From: Elysia chlorotica
Taxonomy: Eukaryota; Mollusca; Gastropoda; Plakobranchidae
Length of the DNA stretch: 64,000 bases
Direction: 5' to 3'
Assembly: GCA_003991915.1 (NCBI GenBank)
Contig: RQTK01000973.1
Span: 1-64,000, forward strand
The notes beneath the pieces are model-generated. The model did not search any database and was not told the origin of the DNA. It saw nothing but the letters and a program-made list of their open reading frames with translations. A program made the translations under genes and the position numbers. Shown piece after piece: positions 22,641-36,200 of the stretch. The first letter of the stretch is position 1; every line of letters starts with the position of its first letter.

Positions 22641-25384
22641 TTTGAGATGGGTGCTTTTTACATACTTTGACATTTAATTTGTGAATTACGATACTTTTAT
22701 TTATTCAATGTTATAATGAAATTATATTAATCATGAATTTACCTTGAAAAATAAGCATAATTTAGGCATTACAAATTATTATTATATAAAATCTTTTGTT
22801 TTCCAAAAAAGGTTACGGTATAAGTGGATGAATGGATTTTTTTTTCTGTATTGATCTGCCCTAAAAATATTTCTATGTAATTCGATCAACAAATTTGTTT
22901 CTTCTAAATTTTTCAGCTGATAGCACTAATTTGGTTATTTGTATTTATTTCAATGTTTTATCAACGAGTCCTTGCTCATGTGTTTAAACTGCAGCATGAG
23001 GAGAAAGATTTTAAGGGGTGATTGTTCAATACCAAACTAAAAATCTGAATGCTTGTTGATACAAGAAGCATTATATTTTTTTAAGTCGATTCTTTTGCCT
23101 TTAACCAGTCCTCTTTCGGTGCTACTATCTATCTGCGATGTACAGAGTGTCCCAACTCTAGGTTTCCAGTGGTATTACAACTTAATAATAATAATAATAA
23201 TAATACATAGTTTTTATATCGTGCATAACCACTACACAAAGGTGGTGCTCTATGCGTGTAACATTATTAAAACATGGAAATAAAAACCTTAGTGGTGGAC
23301 GGTATAAGTATGAAATATATGACATTCAGTACAGTAAAAAATCAAATTAAAAAAACAAAAAAATCTTGGCGTACTGTGCATGAAACAAAAGCTTGAACAG
23401 ACTGTTGCACAATCGCTTGTTTTTTTCTGACTATCATCAAGAGGGTTGATAAGAGGAGAGCTTGGACAAAAGCCACAATTGTCTTGTCTTCAAGTTGGCA
23501 GGCAAGTGTTAATTCAACAGAAAAAAATTGTACACCCCTTTTCTCTTGCAAATCAAAGTTTAGGGAGTGCTTCTCATGCCTGATAAAAAGTCTGGCAAAA
23601 ATAAGCATACCAGAATGTCACTGCAAGATTTTTTTATGACAATATGAGTCATTTGATTTCAAAAAGTCTTTGCGCTACATATCCTACCCAAAAAATCATG
23701 AAGAAATCTAACATTCTTGCCAAAACTATTTAATAGTTCCCAACGTATGGTATAGATAGAAATGATGTTCAGTTGCTTTTGGATTTACATATAGAATATA
23801 TACCTGCATAGTGTTAAACTATCTTTTCTATCTTTTTACATTCTAAATTTCTATAAAACTTCACTCCCACATTAAAAAGCCTGGTAATATATTTTACAAT
23901 CTTTTTATTTATTGCATCATTAAAAAATTTTTTTTTACTTTTAATATGCAGAAAAAATTATATTTGTGTGTGTGTGTAAAAAAAATTATAAGATGTGCTT
24001 AGAACTTTTATGTTTCTAATTCATCACTTATTATTATGAGTGCTGAGACTTTACCAAAGACCTCCTAGTCCAAGAAGTGAGGATTGACTATATACCTGGA
24101 GTTTTTATTTAACTTTAAGCTGATTTATTAAAATATTGCCATTCCATTGTTGTATGACATTAAAACATTTTTATTCTCAATTATTGGATTTTGATGCCAC
24201 ATTATTTTTATTATGCAATTTCTTTACACATTTTTGCTCTCCTTTTTGTTGTTGCTTAAAAACTCTAATACACAAATCTCTATCGCTTCCACTGTATATG
24301 TTTTGAAAGGACCATTTTTTAAAACTATTATCATACACTTGCACGTGGTGTCTGCCTGGTGATAATGATAGTACATGTGCTACTATATCAAATTTGAAGT
24401 TATCTGTCCCTGCACTATAATAATGAGAGCTGCTATGTGGTCTGTGTCTTCTGAAATAACTATAATCAGACTTATTGTATACAAGATAATATTCTAGAGT
24501 GCAAATCAATTTTTCCCTAGTAATATTCTTCACCTTTGTTATATTTCGGACACTGTGGACATTGAAGGCTTACCCGCATTGCTTGTGCCGAAGTCTAACT
24601 TTCTTGGGATATCATATAAAATTTCTAAGAAGAAGACTTTTTATAACTGAATGAAATGATTTCTAATTTCAAGATAATTATGTCAAGTCTTCAATACATA
24701 CCAATGTTATTGTTGTTATGTATATATGTATAGATGTATTGATATATAAGTGCTTGAAAAATTTCAGGTTTTTTTTTGTTTGTTTTTACCATGAGATTGT
24801 CTATGCATCTTGATACAGCTTTTTTGGACAATTCTCGGGTGTGTTGTGTAAGCTTGATGTTCTTTTGAGGTATTATTTTAATGCTATTCCTGGGTGTTCT
24901 AACAATGGTTCTTTCTAATTTCATTAATTTATTAAATGTTCATGTACTATGATTTGCTTCAAGGTCTTGCCATTTTCTAATTTCTGATTTATGCAATAAA
25001 TGAACCTTATAAAACAATTAGACTTCGATGGTGACTCTTTTTTTTTTCAATCATATAATTATGATTTTTCTAAGGTTACAATAATTTTCAATGATTTGAT
25101 CTATCTCCACCAACGTAGCAATGTTATGATCTACATGAATATTGTAACCTATCTTTAGAAACCAGTTGCAAGCAATACATGCGCCTTAGCTTATGTACAT
25201 GGCAATATAATGTGCGTTAAAAAAACACCCAGAAACAACATCACCACTTCACACCACCATCGCCATTAACAAATACAATAATATGGGCATTGTTAAATGG
25301 CTATGATGGTGATAATGACACTGCTGCTGCTGCTGCTACTGAAACTACTACTACTATTACTACTACTGAAATTGCTACTACTAT

Positions 25385-25461
<77 letters not shown>

Positions 25462-26689
25462 GGCCATGCTACCACCACAACTACAAATAAAGTAGCAGAG
25501 GCAGCAGTAGCAGTATTAGCCAATATAGACCAACCGACAAATAGAGATACGTCGCTTCAGTTTAAAGAAATATATAAAAATAACAGTTATTTCAAATGTA
25601 TAAGCGTATGTATGAAGCAACTTTTCTAATGTTCAGGTGTGGCGTGCTTGTTTCCAAGCATTAAACGCTGATAACGTAAGCACTTTGACACAACTATGTA
25701 CATGAGCATCGCGCTGAAATAATCTGGTCTAAAAATCATATCTTCTTGAGAATGCAAGGTGTATTTATTCTGGTACACAAAACACAAATTAACACCAGTG
25801 TGACAGTTGAGATCTTTTAAGGTTAACAACTTAAAGTTTATTACGGAAACAACAGGAAATTAAACCACATGAAACATCGGATGGAGTAAAAAAAATATGG
25901 AAAAACTCCAGTCTCATCTCTATTTACTCAAAACTAATAATTACTAGTCGAATTGATATACAAAGTCATTTTTTTTTCAATTTATTTACATAAAAAGTCA
26001 ATTTTTTCAATTTATTTACATTACATTTTTGAAGAACCTCGAATTAAATTAGTTTGAAATATACAATGAGCTTTTAATCTTTTTCAATGTGTAAGAATGA
26101 ACCTCAGACATCTGTGTTTAAACACAATGATTAAGAGAACGCACAAAGTTGATAGTGACTTCAACGGCTAATGTATAGATTGAAGTAGTATCAGTAAAAA
26201 CAAAAAACGAAATTAAGAAACAAAATTTAAACAAAACCTGATTGCGTTTACACGTTCATCAACAACATCAACAAGATGCGAAGTTTTGACTTGCATGGAA
26301 AATATTTACATGTTAGAAAAATGGAAAGTATTATTTTTATTTTGATGCAAATATTAACTTGTATGCGTAGACTAGAGTACCACGTAATAGTTACAAATGT
26401 CTAAAACATAATATCAAAATATTTGAGGATATATTCCGTAACAGATTAATGGCTTAGTTGCTACGATTTGATATTCTTCGATCACTTGGCTTTGTGGTTT
26501 TGTTGCACTATACAAATGAGGTGACTAGTAAGCCCTGAGAATGAAAAAAATAGTGTCCGCCAGCAAATATGTACTGAATGGTTTGAGTATATGATCACGA
26601 AAGAAAAAAAAACTCATAAAAAACAACCGAAAACAAAATAAACCAAAAAATATATTCGACATTTATCTTGAGATGACCATGTCCGTCGT
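22641..26689. other. Intergenic DNA between the HLCS and guanylyl cyclase 3' ends
   Basis: AT-rich, with no gene recognised. A possible minus-strand LINE 3' tail lies at about 23185-23260: complement of GCGCATAGAGCACCACC-like sequence beside ATT units. (ACT)n follows at 25319-25463. Two longish minus-strand open frames (23342-23608, 24177-24533) show no family motif. Confidence 0.5.
25319..25463. repeat. (ACT)n microsatellite
   Basis: GCT and ACT units grade into about 25 perfect ACT repeats, giving poly-Thr, poly-Leu or poly-Ser in different frames. Confidence 0.95.
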
Positions 26690-26692
26690 TTA

Positions 26693-26965
26693 GCGTCAAC
26701 ATCCGAACCATTTGACAGTTTTACTCCCCCTAACGTTCCAGAAAAATCCCAAACGATGAAAGCAGCCCTTATGGCGTGTCATCTGAGTTTTGAAACTCAA
26801 AACCCGTCTTCGACCGATTTTGCGATCCAACACATAGCTAAATGGATTGCAGAGTGTTTGTTTAAATTTGTTAAAGATGATGGAATAGGTGACAGGAAAT
26901 TTAAAACATTACTGTCAGCACATGTACATTACTTAAGGAAAAAAGGAAAGGAAATTGATTTGTAA
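26693..26965 (+). other. Unidentified short open frame with coding-like composition
   Basis: The frame is open from just after the TAG at about 26687-26689 to the TAA at 26963-26965, about 91 codons. It includes FDSFTPPNVP, then an ATG at 26756 leading to HIAKWIAECLFKFVKDDGI and a Lys-rich end. It has balanced, non-repetitive amino acid use, unlike surrounding frames. I do not recognise a family. It could be a transposon remnant or a conserved small exon; no splice partner or promoter is visible. Confidence 0.25.
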
Positions 26966-27324
26966 CACCAAATTGAGTTAAAAAAAATAAATAGGAAAAA
27001 AACCCATTAAAAGAACAGCAACATTGAAATTACAATAAAAGTTACTAAAATCATAAACCCTGTCCTACATTGGTCTTTTCAAAACTTAAACATAAATACA
27101 TAACATATTTTTTTTTATCGAAAGCCGCCAATAAACATACAATAACCTACGCCCGTGAAGGATTTATTAAGTTAACTGTGATAAAATAAACCATATTCAG
27201 TAAAAAAAAATTATTATGACAACGCCCCTATAAAACAGGGGATAATCAACCAATAAAAGTTCATTGACATGTATAAACATGCAAGTATATCGTCCAACAA
27301 ACATATTTACAAAACGTAGTGAAT

Positions 27325-27925
27325 GTACGTACCGTTAGTACTTCAGTAATTTAAAATACTGCTAGTACTTCATGATATGTACGTACTGCTAGTAGTTGCG
27401 GGATTTACAGACGCTTAGAAGTTCGGAAATTGAAAATACATGTACTTTTAGTACCGTACGATCGTCATGGTTTTATGTACTTCAACAAATTTATAATAAT
27501 GTTAGAAGTTCAGGCATCTACTTATTTTTAGTTCTTCGGGGATTATAGTGCTTCAGGGTTTAGTTTAACTAATTAAGGGATTTAAAATAGTGTAAGTACT
27601 TGATACATATAAAACATTGTAAGTACTTTAAGGAATTGCGTAACATTAGTTCTTTAGGGAATTGAAATACTGTTAGTACTTCATGGATTTATGTGTTTGC
27701 TAGTAAAGCGGGGATTTAAGTACTGTTGGTAATTCAGATATTTACTTACTGGTAGTTTATCATAGATTTACATATTGTCAGTACTTATAGGCATCACGTA
27801 CTTTTGAAACCTCATATATTTAAATAATGCTAGTACTTCATGTATTTAAATACTGTTAGTACTTAAGGGATTTACTTGCTGATAGTACTGCAGAGATTTA
27901 CATATTGTCAGTACACATACTTCAG
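27325..27925. repeat. Degenerate minisatellite based on TACTGTTAGTACTTCAGGGA
   Basis: Roughly twenty imperfect units of about 24-35 bp, each with a TAGTACTT core followed by GGGATTTA or a variant. Divergence between units is high, so the array is old. Confidence 0.75.
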
Positions 27926-28096
27926 AATGTATAATTGCTGATGGAACACCAGAATGTATCATAGTGCTGAAATTCCAGGAACTAAATTATTCCTGGCTGC
28001 ATTGTTTTGTTATCAATTTCAGGTAGATAACAGTTCTGCCACTCGGGGGTAGAATTTTATGATGCACTAAACTATTTTAGTTCATAACTCATTCCT

Positions 28097-28102
28097 TTTA
28101 TT
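28097..28102 (-). terminator. Candidate poly(A) signal of the guanylyl cyclase gene
   Basis: AATAAA on the minus strand, about 250 bp past the proposed stop codon at 28355-28357. Confidence 0.4.
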
Positions 28103-28354
28103 TGGAAATAAGATTATGAATAAACAAAGATAATGTTCGAACATTTTAGAATCTGACAATCTCTAAAATGTATGCTTATACCATACTCCATATTCAAGAG
28201 AGAGTATTTTCTATTCACCATTACATCTTTCAATGTATGTAAACACTATACCCATACACTGGATGTTTTGGGTATGTGTATTTCCATCGCGACTCGAGGT
28301 GGGAAGAAGTTGAGGCACACACGGTAAGCCCGAACATTCCGGGTGTCAAGGGGG

Positions 28355-28467
28355 CTAAACTGGGGTTATCTCATCAGGCCCTATAATTCCATTTTGTTTA
28401 AAGGGACATTTAATATGGGAACCATCATATCCAGTGAGGGTGCCATTGCTTGTGTGGTGAGGATTTC
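28355..28467 (-). CDS. Guanylyl cyclase: C-terminal tail exon with stop
   Basis: The acceptor CCTACCAG precedes base 28467 and the phase fits the GTAGATG donor after 28784. The exon encodes [20 protein letters not shown] and on to PDEITPV with TAG at 28355-28357. The tail has no family signature, so this exon rests on splice signals and phase alone. If the 28784 donor is not used, the frame stops at about 28758 instead. Confidence 0.6.
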
Positions 28468-29701
28468 CTGGTAGGGATAAAGAGAAATCGGAGTTAGGAT
28501 CATAATATAGGAATCTCAATATGTGTGCTTTCTCTGTGGCTGATACACTCGCAGTTAATTGCTCTTTCATATTGCATTTTACAACTCGGTGTGTGTGTGT
28601 ATATGTGTGTGTGCAAGTTTGCTACTTTTTAAATATTACTCAACATCAATATATAAGCCTTTTTTCAATACTGTTGAATTTTCTTAATATCATTAACGTT
28701 CAAAGTTTAATAATTTATCAACATAAAAGGAGCCTGTACATTCCTGTAGGAGTAGATCTATATATGTAGTAGCCTACATCTACCTGTCACACTGTGGTCA
28801 GTACCTCCCCGAACCTTGACCTGCACTGGACTTTTCCGGTGGCCGTTTCTCTTGCTATCCTTGTTGTTAATGAGGTCACTCCAAGACCCTCCCGTGTTCC
28901 TGGGCGAGCCTCCATGGACTTGACCGCTGTCCACAGGTGCCAGGTCGTGTGATCTGGACAACCAGTAGGTTGTCATCAAACCTTTGCCCTGGTTTAAAGA
29001 CATTCAGAGAAGTATGGTTAAGACGATACGATAATCTTAAATGTGTATTAATTTTGCGTCTACATTTTTTAAGCTGAAATGGAAGGAAAGAGGTAAATCC
29101 AGTCGATTTTTCTAACTGCTATTTGACACCCAAACACGATCAGTCAAAACATTATAATAACACGAAGTATAATAATAATTACAGGCAGTAGGAGTTTAAA
29201 ATCTATTCTGAGCCATCTATATTTCTATTCTCACTTGTCCGTCAATGGAATTGTATAAATACTTATATATACTTTAGGGGAAATAAACGCATGGGGTATA
29301 AAAATAAGATGAAAAGACATGGTTTAAAAAATCTCCCCATGTATAAAAATGAATGCCATGATAAAAATTGTATTTCAAGTATAAATAATGGAATAGTGTT
29401 TAAAACAACTAACATTTATAATAATATTAATAATAAACAGCTAGATAGACAGTCAATAGACAGAGACCGAGACATAGAAATAGCATACAGACAGAGAGAA
29501 GAAATGGAAAAGAAAACGTTACATTACTGGTGGAGCAAGACCAAAAAAAAAGAAATAAAGAAACAACAAAGGTTTTTAAAAAAAGGAGAAAGAAAGAAAA
29601 GGAGGGAAGGAGACATTAAAAGAAAAAGAAGAAATACATAGAGAGAGGGGGGGGAGAGAGACACAAACACAGAGAGAGAGAGAGAGGGGGAAAACACACA
29701 C

Positions 29702-29745
<44 letters not shown>

Positions 29746-32700
29746 CTGGGCTCAAGGTGAAACTCTTTGTTCTCTTTTATAAGATCGTAGGTGAACGAAC
29801 TTGCCTGTATCTTCAAAGCTGCAGATTCAAAGGTATAAAGAAAAAGTATGCCGCATTTCTCTTACACAGATTTTTTTTATTCCAGTTTTCTTGAATCCTA
29901 AAAGTCCTGAAACTAATATGGTACTTTCTCATACCAACATTGTAGTTTAGGCCAGCTGTTAATTTTTCTTTTTTTTTTTTCAAAACCTAAATGGTCATAC
30001 CACCTATTTTTTCTCCGTATATTGTTACCAGTAGAAAACTATAACAATTGGAATGAGGGTGTCGAAAGTGAAACTATAGCCGCTCAGATTAGTATTCTTC
30101 AACCGTGTTCCCTTCTTCGCTGTATGTTGTTTGTAAAAATTCCGTGTAGATGCAAATTCGTGCTGTCGAAAATGGCTCGGAAAAGACTACAACTCTATCA
30201 ATAACTTGGTGAAAGAAGTAGAGTACTGGGTATTGGACTTGACTTTTTAGGAATAAAATCAAGAGCGGTTATTTTGAATCATATTCAATGAAAAAAATTA
30301 AAAGCACCTTATTCCAATAAACGAACTTCTAGGGTTGTAAATACAAAGAGAAAATTGATTTAGACGCCCGATTTTTTAAGTAGATGCCGTAGTCAGGCGT
30401 TGAAAGATGCTTTCTCCCTGTATCTTCTACCCGTAGTCATGTAATTTATTCGCATTCACTAATCTATACCTTATCTTCAAAGATTGTTTTTAATTGCATG
30501 ACATTTACAGATTTTTTAAATTCCAGTTTTCTTGAACCCTAAGCGTCTTGAAACTGATATGGTACTTTCTCATACCAACATTGTAGTTTGGGACATCTGT
30601 TTATTTGTTCTTCTTTTATTCCAAAACTAAATGGTACTGTTACACGTAGAAAACTATAACAATTGGTATTCTTCAACCGTGTTCCTTTCTTTGCTATATG
30701 TTGTTTTGTAAAAAATTCTGCGTATATGCAAATTTGTGCTATCGAAAAGGGCTCGGAAAAGACTACAACTCTGCCGATAACTTGGTGAAAAAAGTAGAGC
30801 TCCGAGTATTGGACTTGACTTTTTAGTAATCAAATCAGAACGGTTTTTTGAATCATATTCAAGGAAAACAATTAAAAGCACCTTATTCCAATAAACGAAC
30901 TTCTAGTGTTCTAACTACAAAGAGAATATTGGTGAAGACGACCAACTAATTAAGTAGATGCCGTAGTCAGGCGTCGAAAGATAATTTCTCTCTGTAGCTT
31001 CTACCCTTAGTCATATAATTTATTCGCATTCACTAATCTGTACCTTATCTTCAAAGATTGTTTTTAATTGCATGGCATTTACAACTCACGCAGGCCCTGC
31101 GACTCCATGCGGGAGGCCAGGTTGACGGTGTTCCCGAACAGGCAGTAGCGCGGCATCGTGTTGCCTACCACCCCGGCCACCACGGGCCCAGAGTTGAGCC
31201 CTACGCGGATCCTCAGCTGGTGGTCCGGCCGGTGTGGGATCACGAAGTTCAGGACAGAGTCCAGCAAGCTCAGCGCTGCCTGGGCCATCACGGAGGCGTG
31301 GCTCTCGTTGAGAGTCGGACATCCGCTGACCACCATGTACGCGTCGCCTATGGTCTCTACCTGGAGGTGGACAGAACATGGCGTTGAACAGGCTTTGCGA
31401 CAATGGGCTGCATAGAAAAAACGAAGACGGTTGGTCAATTTGAACAAGCCTCCAAACATAGCTCTGGACTAGAGTTACGGAGCCAATGAACGATCAGAAA
31501 GCCACAAGTTTAAGGGGATTGGTTGTGTCATGGAGATTGCAAAGCCTTTATTGGGATAACTTAGAAGTATAGTGTGCACTTCTCAACGTTGTCAGCTAGC
31601 GTCCTAATAATGTTAAAGTTACAATGAGGAAGGCGAGGTAACATAACAGTGGTGTGCACACGGTATGGTGTTTCGCAGAAGCACAAATAGCAATTCGGAA
31701 GTGTACAAAGAGCATCCATTTTCCTTCCGAAAAAATGTGCCTGTCTAGTGCAATAAATTATGGCGGTGAGTTTCGGCAAACTTAAGTACCCGGTATTGCA
31801 ATTTGTTGGAACATAAATAGGGCAGGTATTTTTCTCATGCGCGTCATACTTTTTCGTATGGATTAGGGAATATCAAGCGCACATGATTACGCTTGTTGTC
31901 ATGGTTTCCTTATCTAACAAAACAAAATTTGTACATGATTTTTTGGATGACTTTTATATCACTTTTGGACTTCTGCGAAACTTCATAATCCTGTGGTGGT
32001 GCGCTGCAGATTGTTAAGTGGAGTAAGTTTCTATCCGAATCATTGACTTCATGAACAGCGGCACTGTCAGCCCAGATTGCTCTCTTCTGTGAGTCATTTT
32101 TTGTTCGATTTGGCGGCGAGGAGAAAAAAAAGTCGAGCTATATACGCGACTATCTTTGGCTGTATTGGTGACATACGCGCCGATAAAGGTGCCGATGATT
32201 CCAATATAACTGATAACGTTAAAAAAATTTTCAATAGTTTTTCGTCCCATTAGTCACACGAAGTATCTTATCCTATACAGACGCTGGGGCACCGGCTCTG
32301 ATCCGAACCATGAATCTCTCCTGCCTGTCTATCTACGACACTGCCTACTAAGATGCAGGCGCTCCTGATGTTGAAGAACGATAATGATGCTGACATAAGT
32401 GTAGAAGAATGTTTATGGTTGTGTGAGAGAGAGATGGTGAGTTGTAGTTTAATATGGTGATGATACACGTATGGTGATTTAATTAGCTATTCATCGTTCT
32501 GGGCTAGAGTGATATTAATGCATGTTTAATGTTTGAGATAATGTAAATAACGCTCTCATTTCGTTATTGTTATTTTGTGGCACTATTGCATTTGATGCAA
32601 ATGACAGAACTATGACAGTGTCATCACACAATATTTGTTTATGCAATCGAATGATCAAGAAGGAAATGAAATTAGCCGAATAAAAAAACATTAACACCAC

Positions 32701-33218
32701 CCTTGAATGACAGTTTTTAAGATTAGATATTAACTGTATGAAAATGATTTGAAAAATGAAAATGTCACCAACGATCTTAAAAAATGGTCATTTTGATGGT
32801 ATAGTAAATTATTTATATAAGAGCCAATGACGATGGTTGTAGGTAGACACGACGTTAACGAGAGCAATCATTTTTGTGGTTACCTTGTAGACGTCAAACT
32901 CAGAAATAATGTTATCGAAGTGGCTGTACAGCAGATTAAGCATTTCAACAATCTGGCAAGAAAAAAGTCACATAAAGCATGTTATGGCAACGTGTGGAAT
33001 AAACAAACAAAATCATTGATCTACCGGAACGAGATAAATCAATTAATACATTTATCGCGATATCTGATAACGTAGAGACTGTATGAAACAAAAAATCTCC
33101 GCTGGTTTCTCATTTAAAGGACCGTTATCTATTGTTTCTGTCTCTGTCAATATGTTTCTGTTCTCTCTGTTTTTGCCCCCTCGCTCTATCTATCTATCGC
33201 TCTTTTTTCCCCTCTCTG

Positions 33219-33299
<81 letters not shown>

Positions 33300-36200
33300 T
33301 TCGTTGTCCTTGTTGTAATATATTGGACTCTTAGTTTCTGCCTATTTGTCTCCGTCTCTCAGTTTCTGTCTATGTATCTGTTCCTGTAGTTATATTTGAG
33401 TCTCTTTCTCTGTCCATCATGACTCTTTGTCTGTGTGCCTCTGCCTCTTGGTACCAGTTAGTCTAACTACACTGGGCATATGTATCAGTTTGGTCTTTCA
33501 GCTTCTGTCTACTTGTCCCTGTCTCTGTTTCTATCGAGCTATCACTATCTCTCAGTTTATGTCTATGTGTCTGTCTTGTCGTTATCTTTGAGTCTCTTTC
33601 TCTGTCCAAAATGACCATTTGGCTCTGCCTTTTGGTCCCATCTGGTTCACTCTGACAACACTGGGCAAATGCAGATAACAAGCAATACAGCCAAACCGCA
33701 ATAAAGGCTGTGACAGGATGGGCCAGATTCGGAAAAAAACTAGGGTCGGTTAGAAAGTCAACTAAAAATAAAAAGCAACTATAAGCCTTTCTTAAATCAT
33801 TCCTGATTCACCTTCGCTATATCCTTCTAAGGCCCCTTTCACTCCAACAACGTCAGGGTAAAGCCTTTGATAAATCCCAGCTCCTCTAGGCCACCTTCCG
33901 ATATTTTCCTATCCAATCTAGGATCACTTCCGTAGATTACCCAGAAGTCGAGCGGATTAATTATCAATCACCTAAAAGGTAAGCTGAACTAAACTAATAG
34001 CTAAATCACAACGCATAGAAATCAAGATAGGAAATGGATTGTCTTAAAATACTGGTGGGTTGGTGTCAGTTTAATGTGACTGGCTGAGACAGAAGTCATG
34101 GTGTCCCCCCTGTCTCGTGTGTTGCAGCACATAAAGCTGTCAAATGTCAGTCTTGGGGTCTGTCCACAATATAGCCCATGTAGTGCTGACGTTGGACCTT
34201 AAAGCAACTTAACTATAACTGCAACTCTCTTAAAAAAGAAGATAAGCGTAGCCCAGCACATTCACCTCCATGGGTTGGCTATCGCTAGTCAACGTGAAGA
34301 AGCCAACGATGTCCGACAAGTACGAGATGATCACGCCCTGTAAGGCTTCCAAATCTTTGTCGTTGCTAGGGTCTCTATCTCATTGCCCATGTCTTTGTTT
34401 CTTACTGTCTTTATGTTTCTTCTTCTCTGTCTGCGTCTTTCTGTTATGTCTTTGCCTTTGTTATGTCTTGGTCTCAATGTCTTTGTGTTAACCTGTCTCT
34501 GTCTGTCTGGCGTTAGTCTTGAGACCCATTCACGATATGGCCCAGTTGGTGCCGATATACGTAACTGAAAAACACAACTAAACCAAAAAAGACAAGAGCT
34601 GGCCCATCACGCAGTATAATGTGAACGGCTGAGACAGGAGTATCTGTATGTCTGCACGTGAAACTGTTAGGCGTTACTCTTGGGACCCATCCACCATATG
34701 GCCTAGTTGGTGACGCTATGCGTAACAAAAAAACAACAACAACAAACCAAAGAAGATAACCATAAAAAGTCTTGAGGTACGTCCACAATATATCCTATGT
34801 AGTGCTGATGTTGGACGTTAACCCAACTTAACTATAACTGCAACTCTCTCAAGAATATAACCATAGCCCAGCACATTTACCTCCATGGGCTGGCTCTCGC
34901 TGGCCAGCGTGGTGAAGCCAACGATGTCCGAGAAGTAGATGGTCACGCACTGGAAGGCTTCAGCCTGGACATGTTCTCCGCGCTTCAGATCGTCCGCCAC
35001 CTTCCTGAGGATGGCACGTTTTGAAATGTATTCATTATTTGAGTCAGTTGGTTTTCAAGTATTTGATGAGATATTTCTGAGACACATAATGATTTTCGAT
35101 TACGCATCTCTTCTACTAATCGTGATATACACCATTTGAAAATTTCAGATAATTATGTCTTTCTGTAATATTTGTATATGGGAACCGTATTATTTTCTTA
35201 TCCCCATTTTAAGTGTAAATTATAGAATGTTCTTGCGTATGTCATTTTTTAATTTTTCCATGAGGCATTGATAAAGAATTATCATTATCTTATCTTATTT
35301 GAGGGGGAGGAGGAGCTGGGTAGGATTCGATCTCCGCTAAAACACGAGGTATCTCCCTACTGTCTCCATGTATTAGCACGTACAATCGTCAGACGTTCAG
35401 CACATTTTTGTGTGTGACTAGTTAAGAAATATAAGGCTGGTATTTGATGAGATCAATCTCTCCTTTGTTGGAAGGCGATCTGGCGCAAGTGGTAGAGTGC
35501 CGTGGTCCCAATAGGGAGGTACGCTGTCTGAAACCGGCTGAGACAGGCGTCTTGATATTTCCATACTGTCAGCACGTAAAATTGTCAGACGTTGGACGTT
35601 GAGAAACCGACAAACAATTTTCTTTTTACTTCCTAAAGACAAGGATTGAGCTTTCCTGGGTTTTCCTTATCGTTGGTTCAGAGCAATAACCGATCTGACT
35701 ACCGCCTACACAATCGGTACCACCGTTGAGAAATCACTTATTGCGCTTACTGTTTAAGACGAAATGTCTTACATGTGCCCCTTTGTTATAATACGCTCTC
35801 ACTTGGTTAACTCATGTGGTGAAATCAACATTATTTCTGAGTATATCAGAAATCCTTTTTTGTGTTGCACTGACTCACCCTGATTCTTACCTTGATGACA
35901 TTTTGAAAGGCAACGTTGTGTAAACTGCTTGCCTCTTCTATTTACTCACTGTAGCACTATACTTTGAATTACCATAGGAGTTCTGTCTTTGCTCTGTCAA
36001 GTTCTTACCAGTGTGGCATTCTGCGAGGCATAATTCTGTTCATTGTTTGCCTTTTTACGTTTCCACGTTAGTATCATACTATTGTAGTTCTGTATCTGTT
36101 ATGTGCTCCTTCTGTCAATTCTTACCTGGGTGGCAGCTGTTGCCTTTTTTATTAGTGTTATTCTTACATTAGTAAATTCAAAGCCTCTGTGCTCCCTCTT

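Noticed and set aside
24177..24533. 118-codon minus-strand frame
   Set aside because: Asn/Lys/Tyr-rich with no recognisable motif, flanked by AT-rich non-coding DNA. No splice partner was seen.
31058..31415. Plus-strand open frames of 85-109 codons
   Set aside because: Antisense shadows of the GC-rich cyclase exon 31090-31360.
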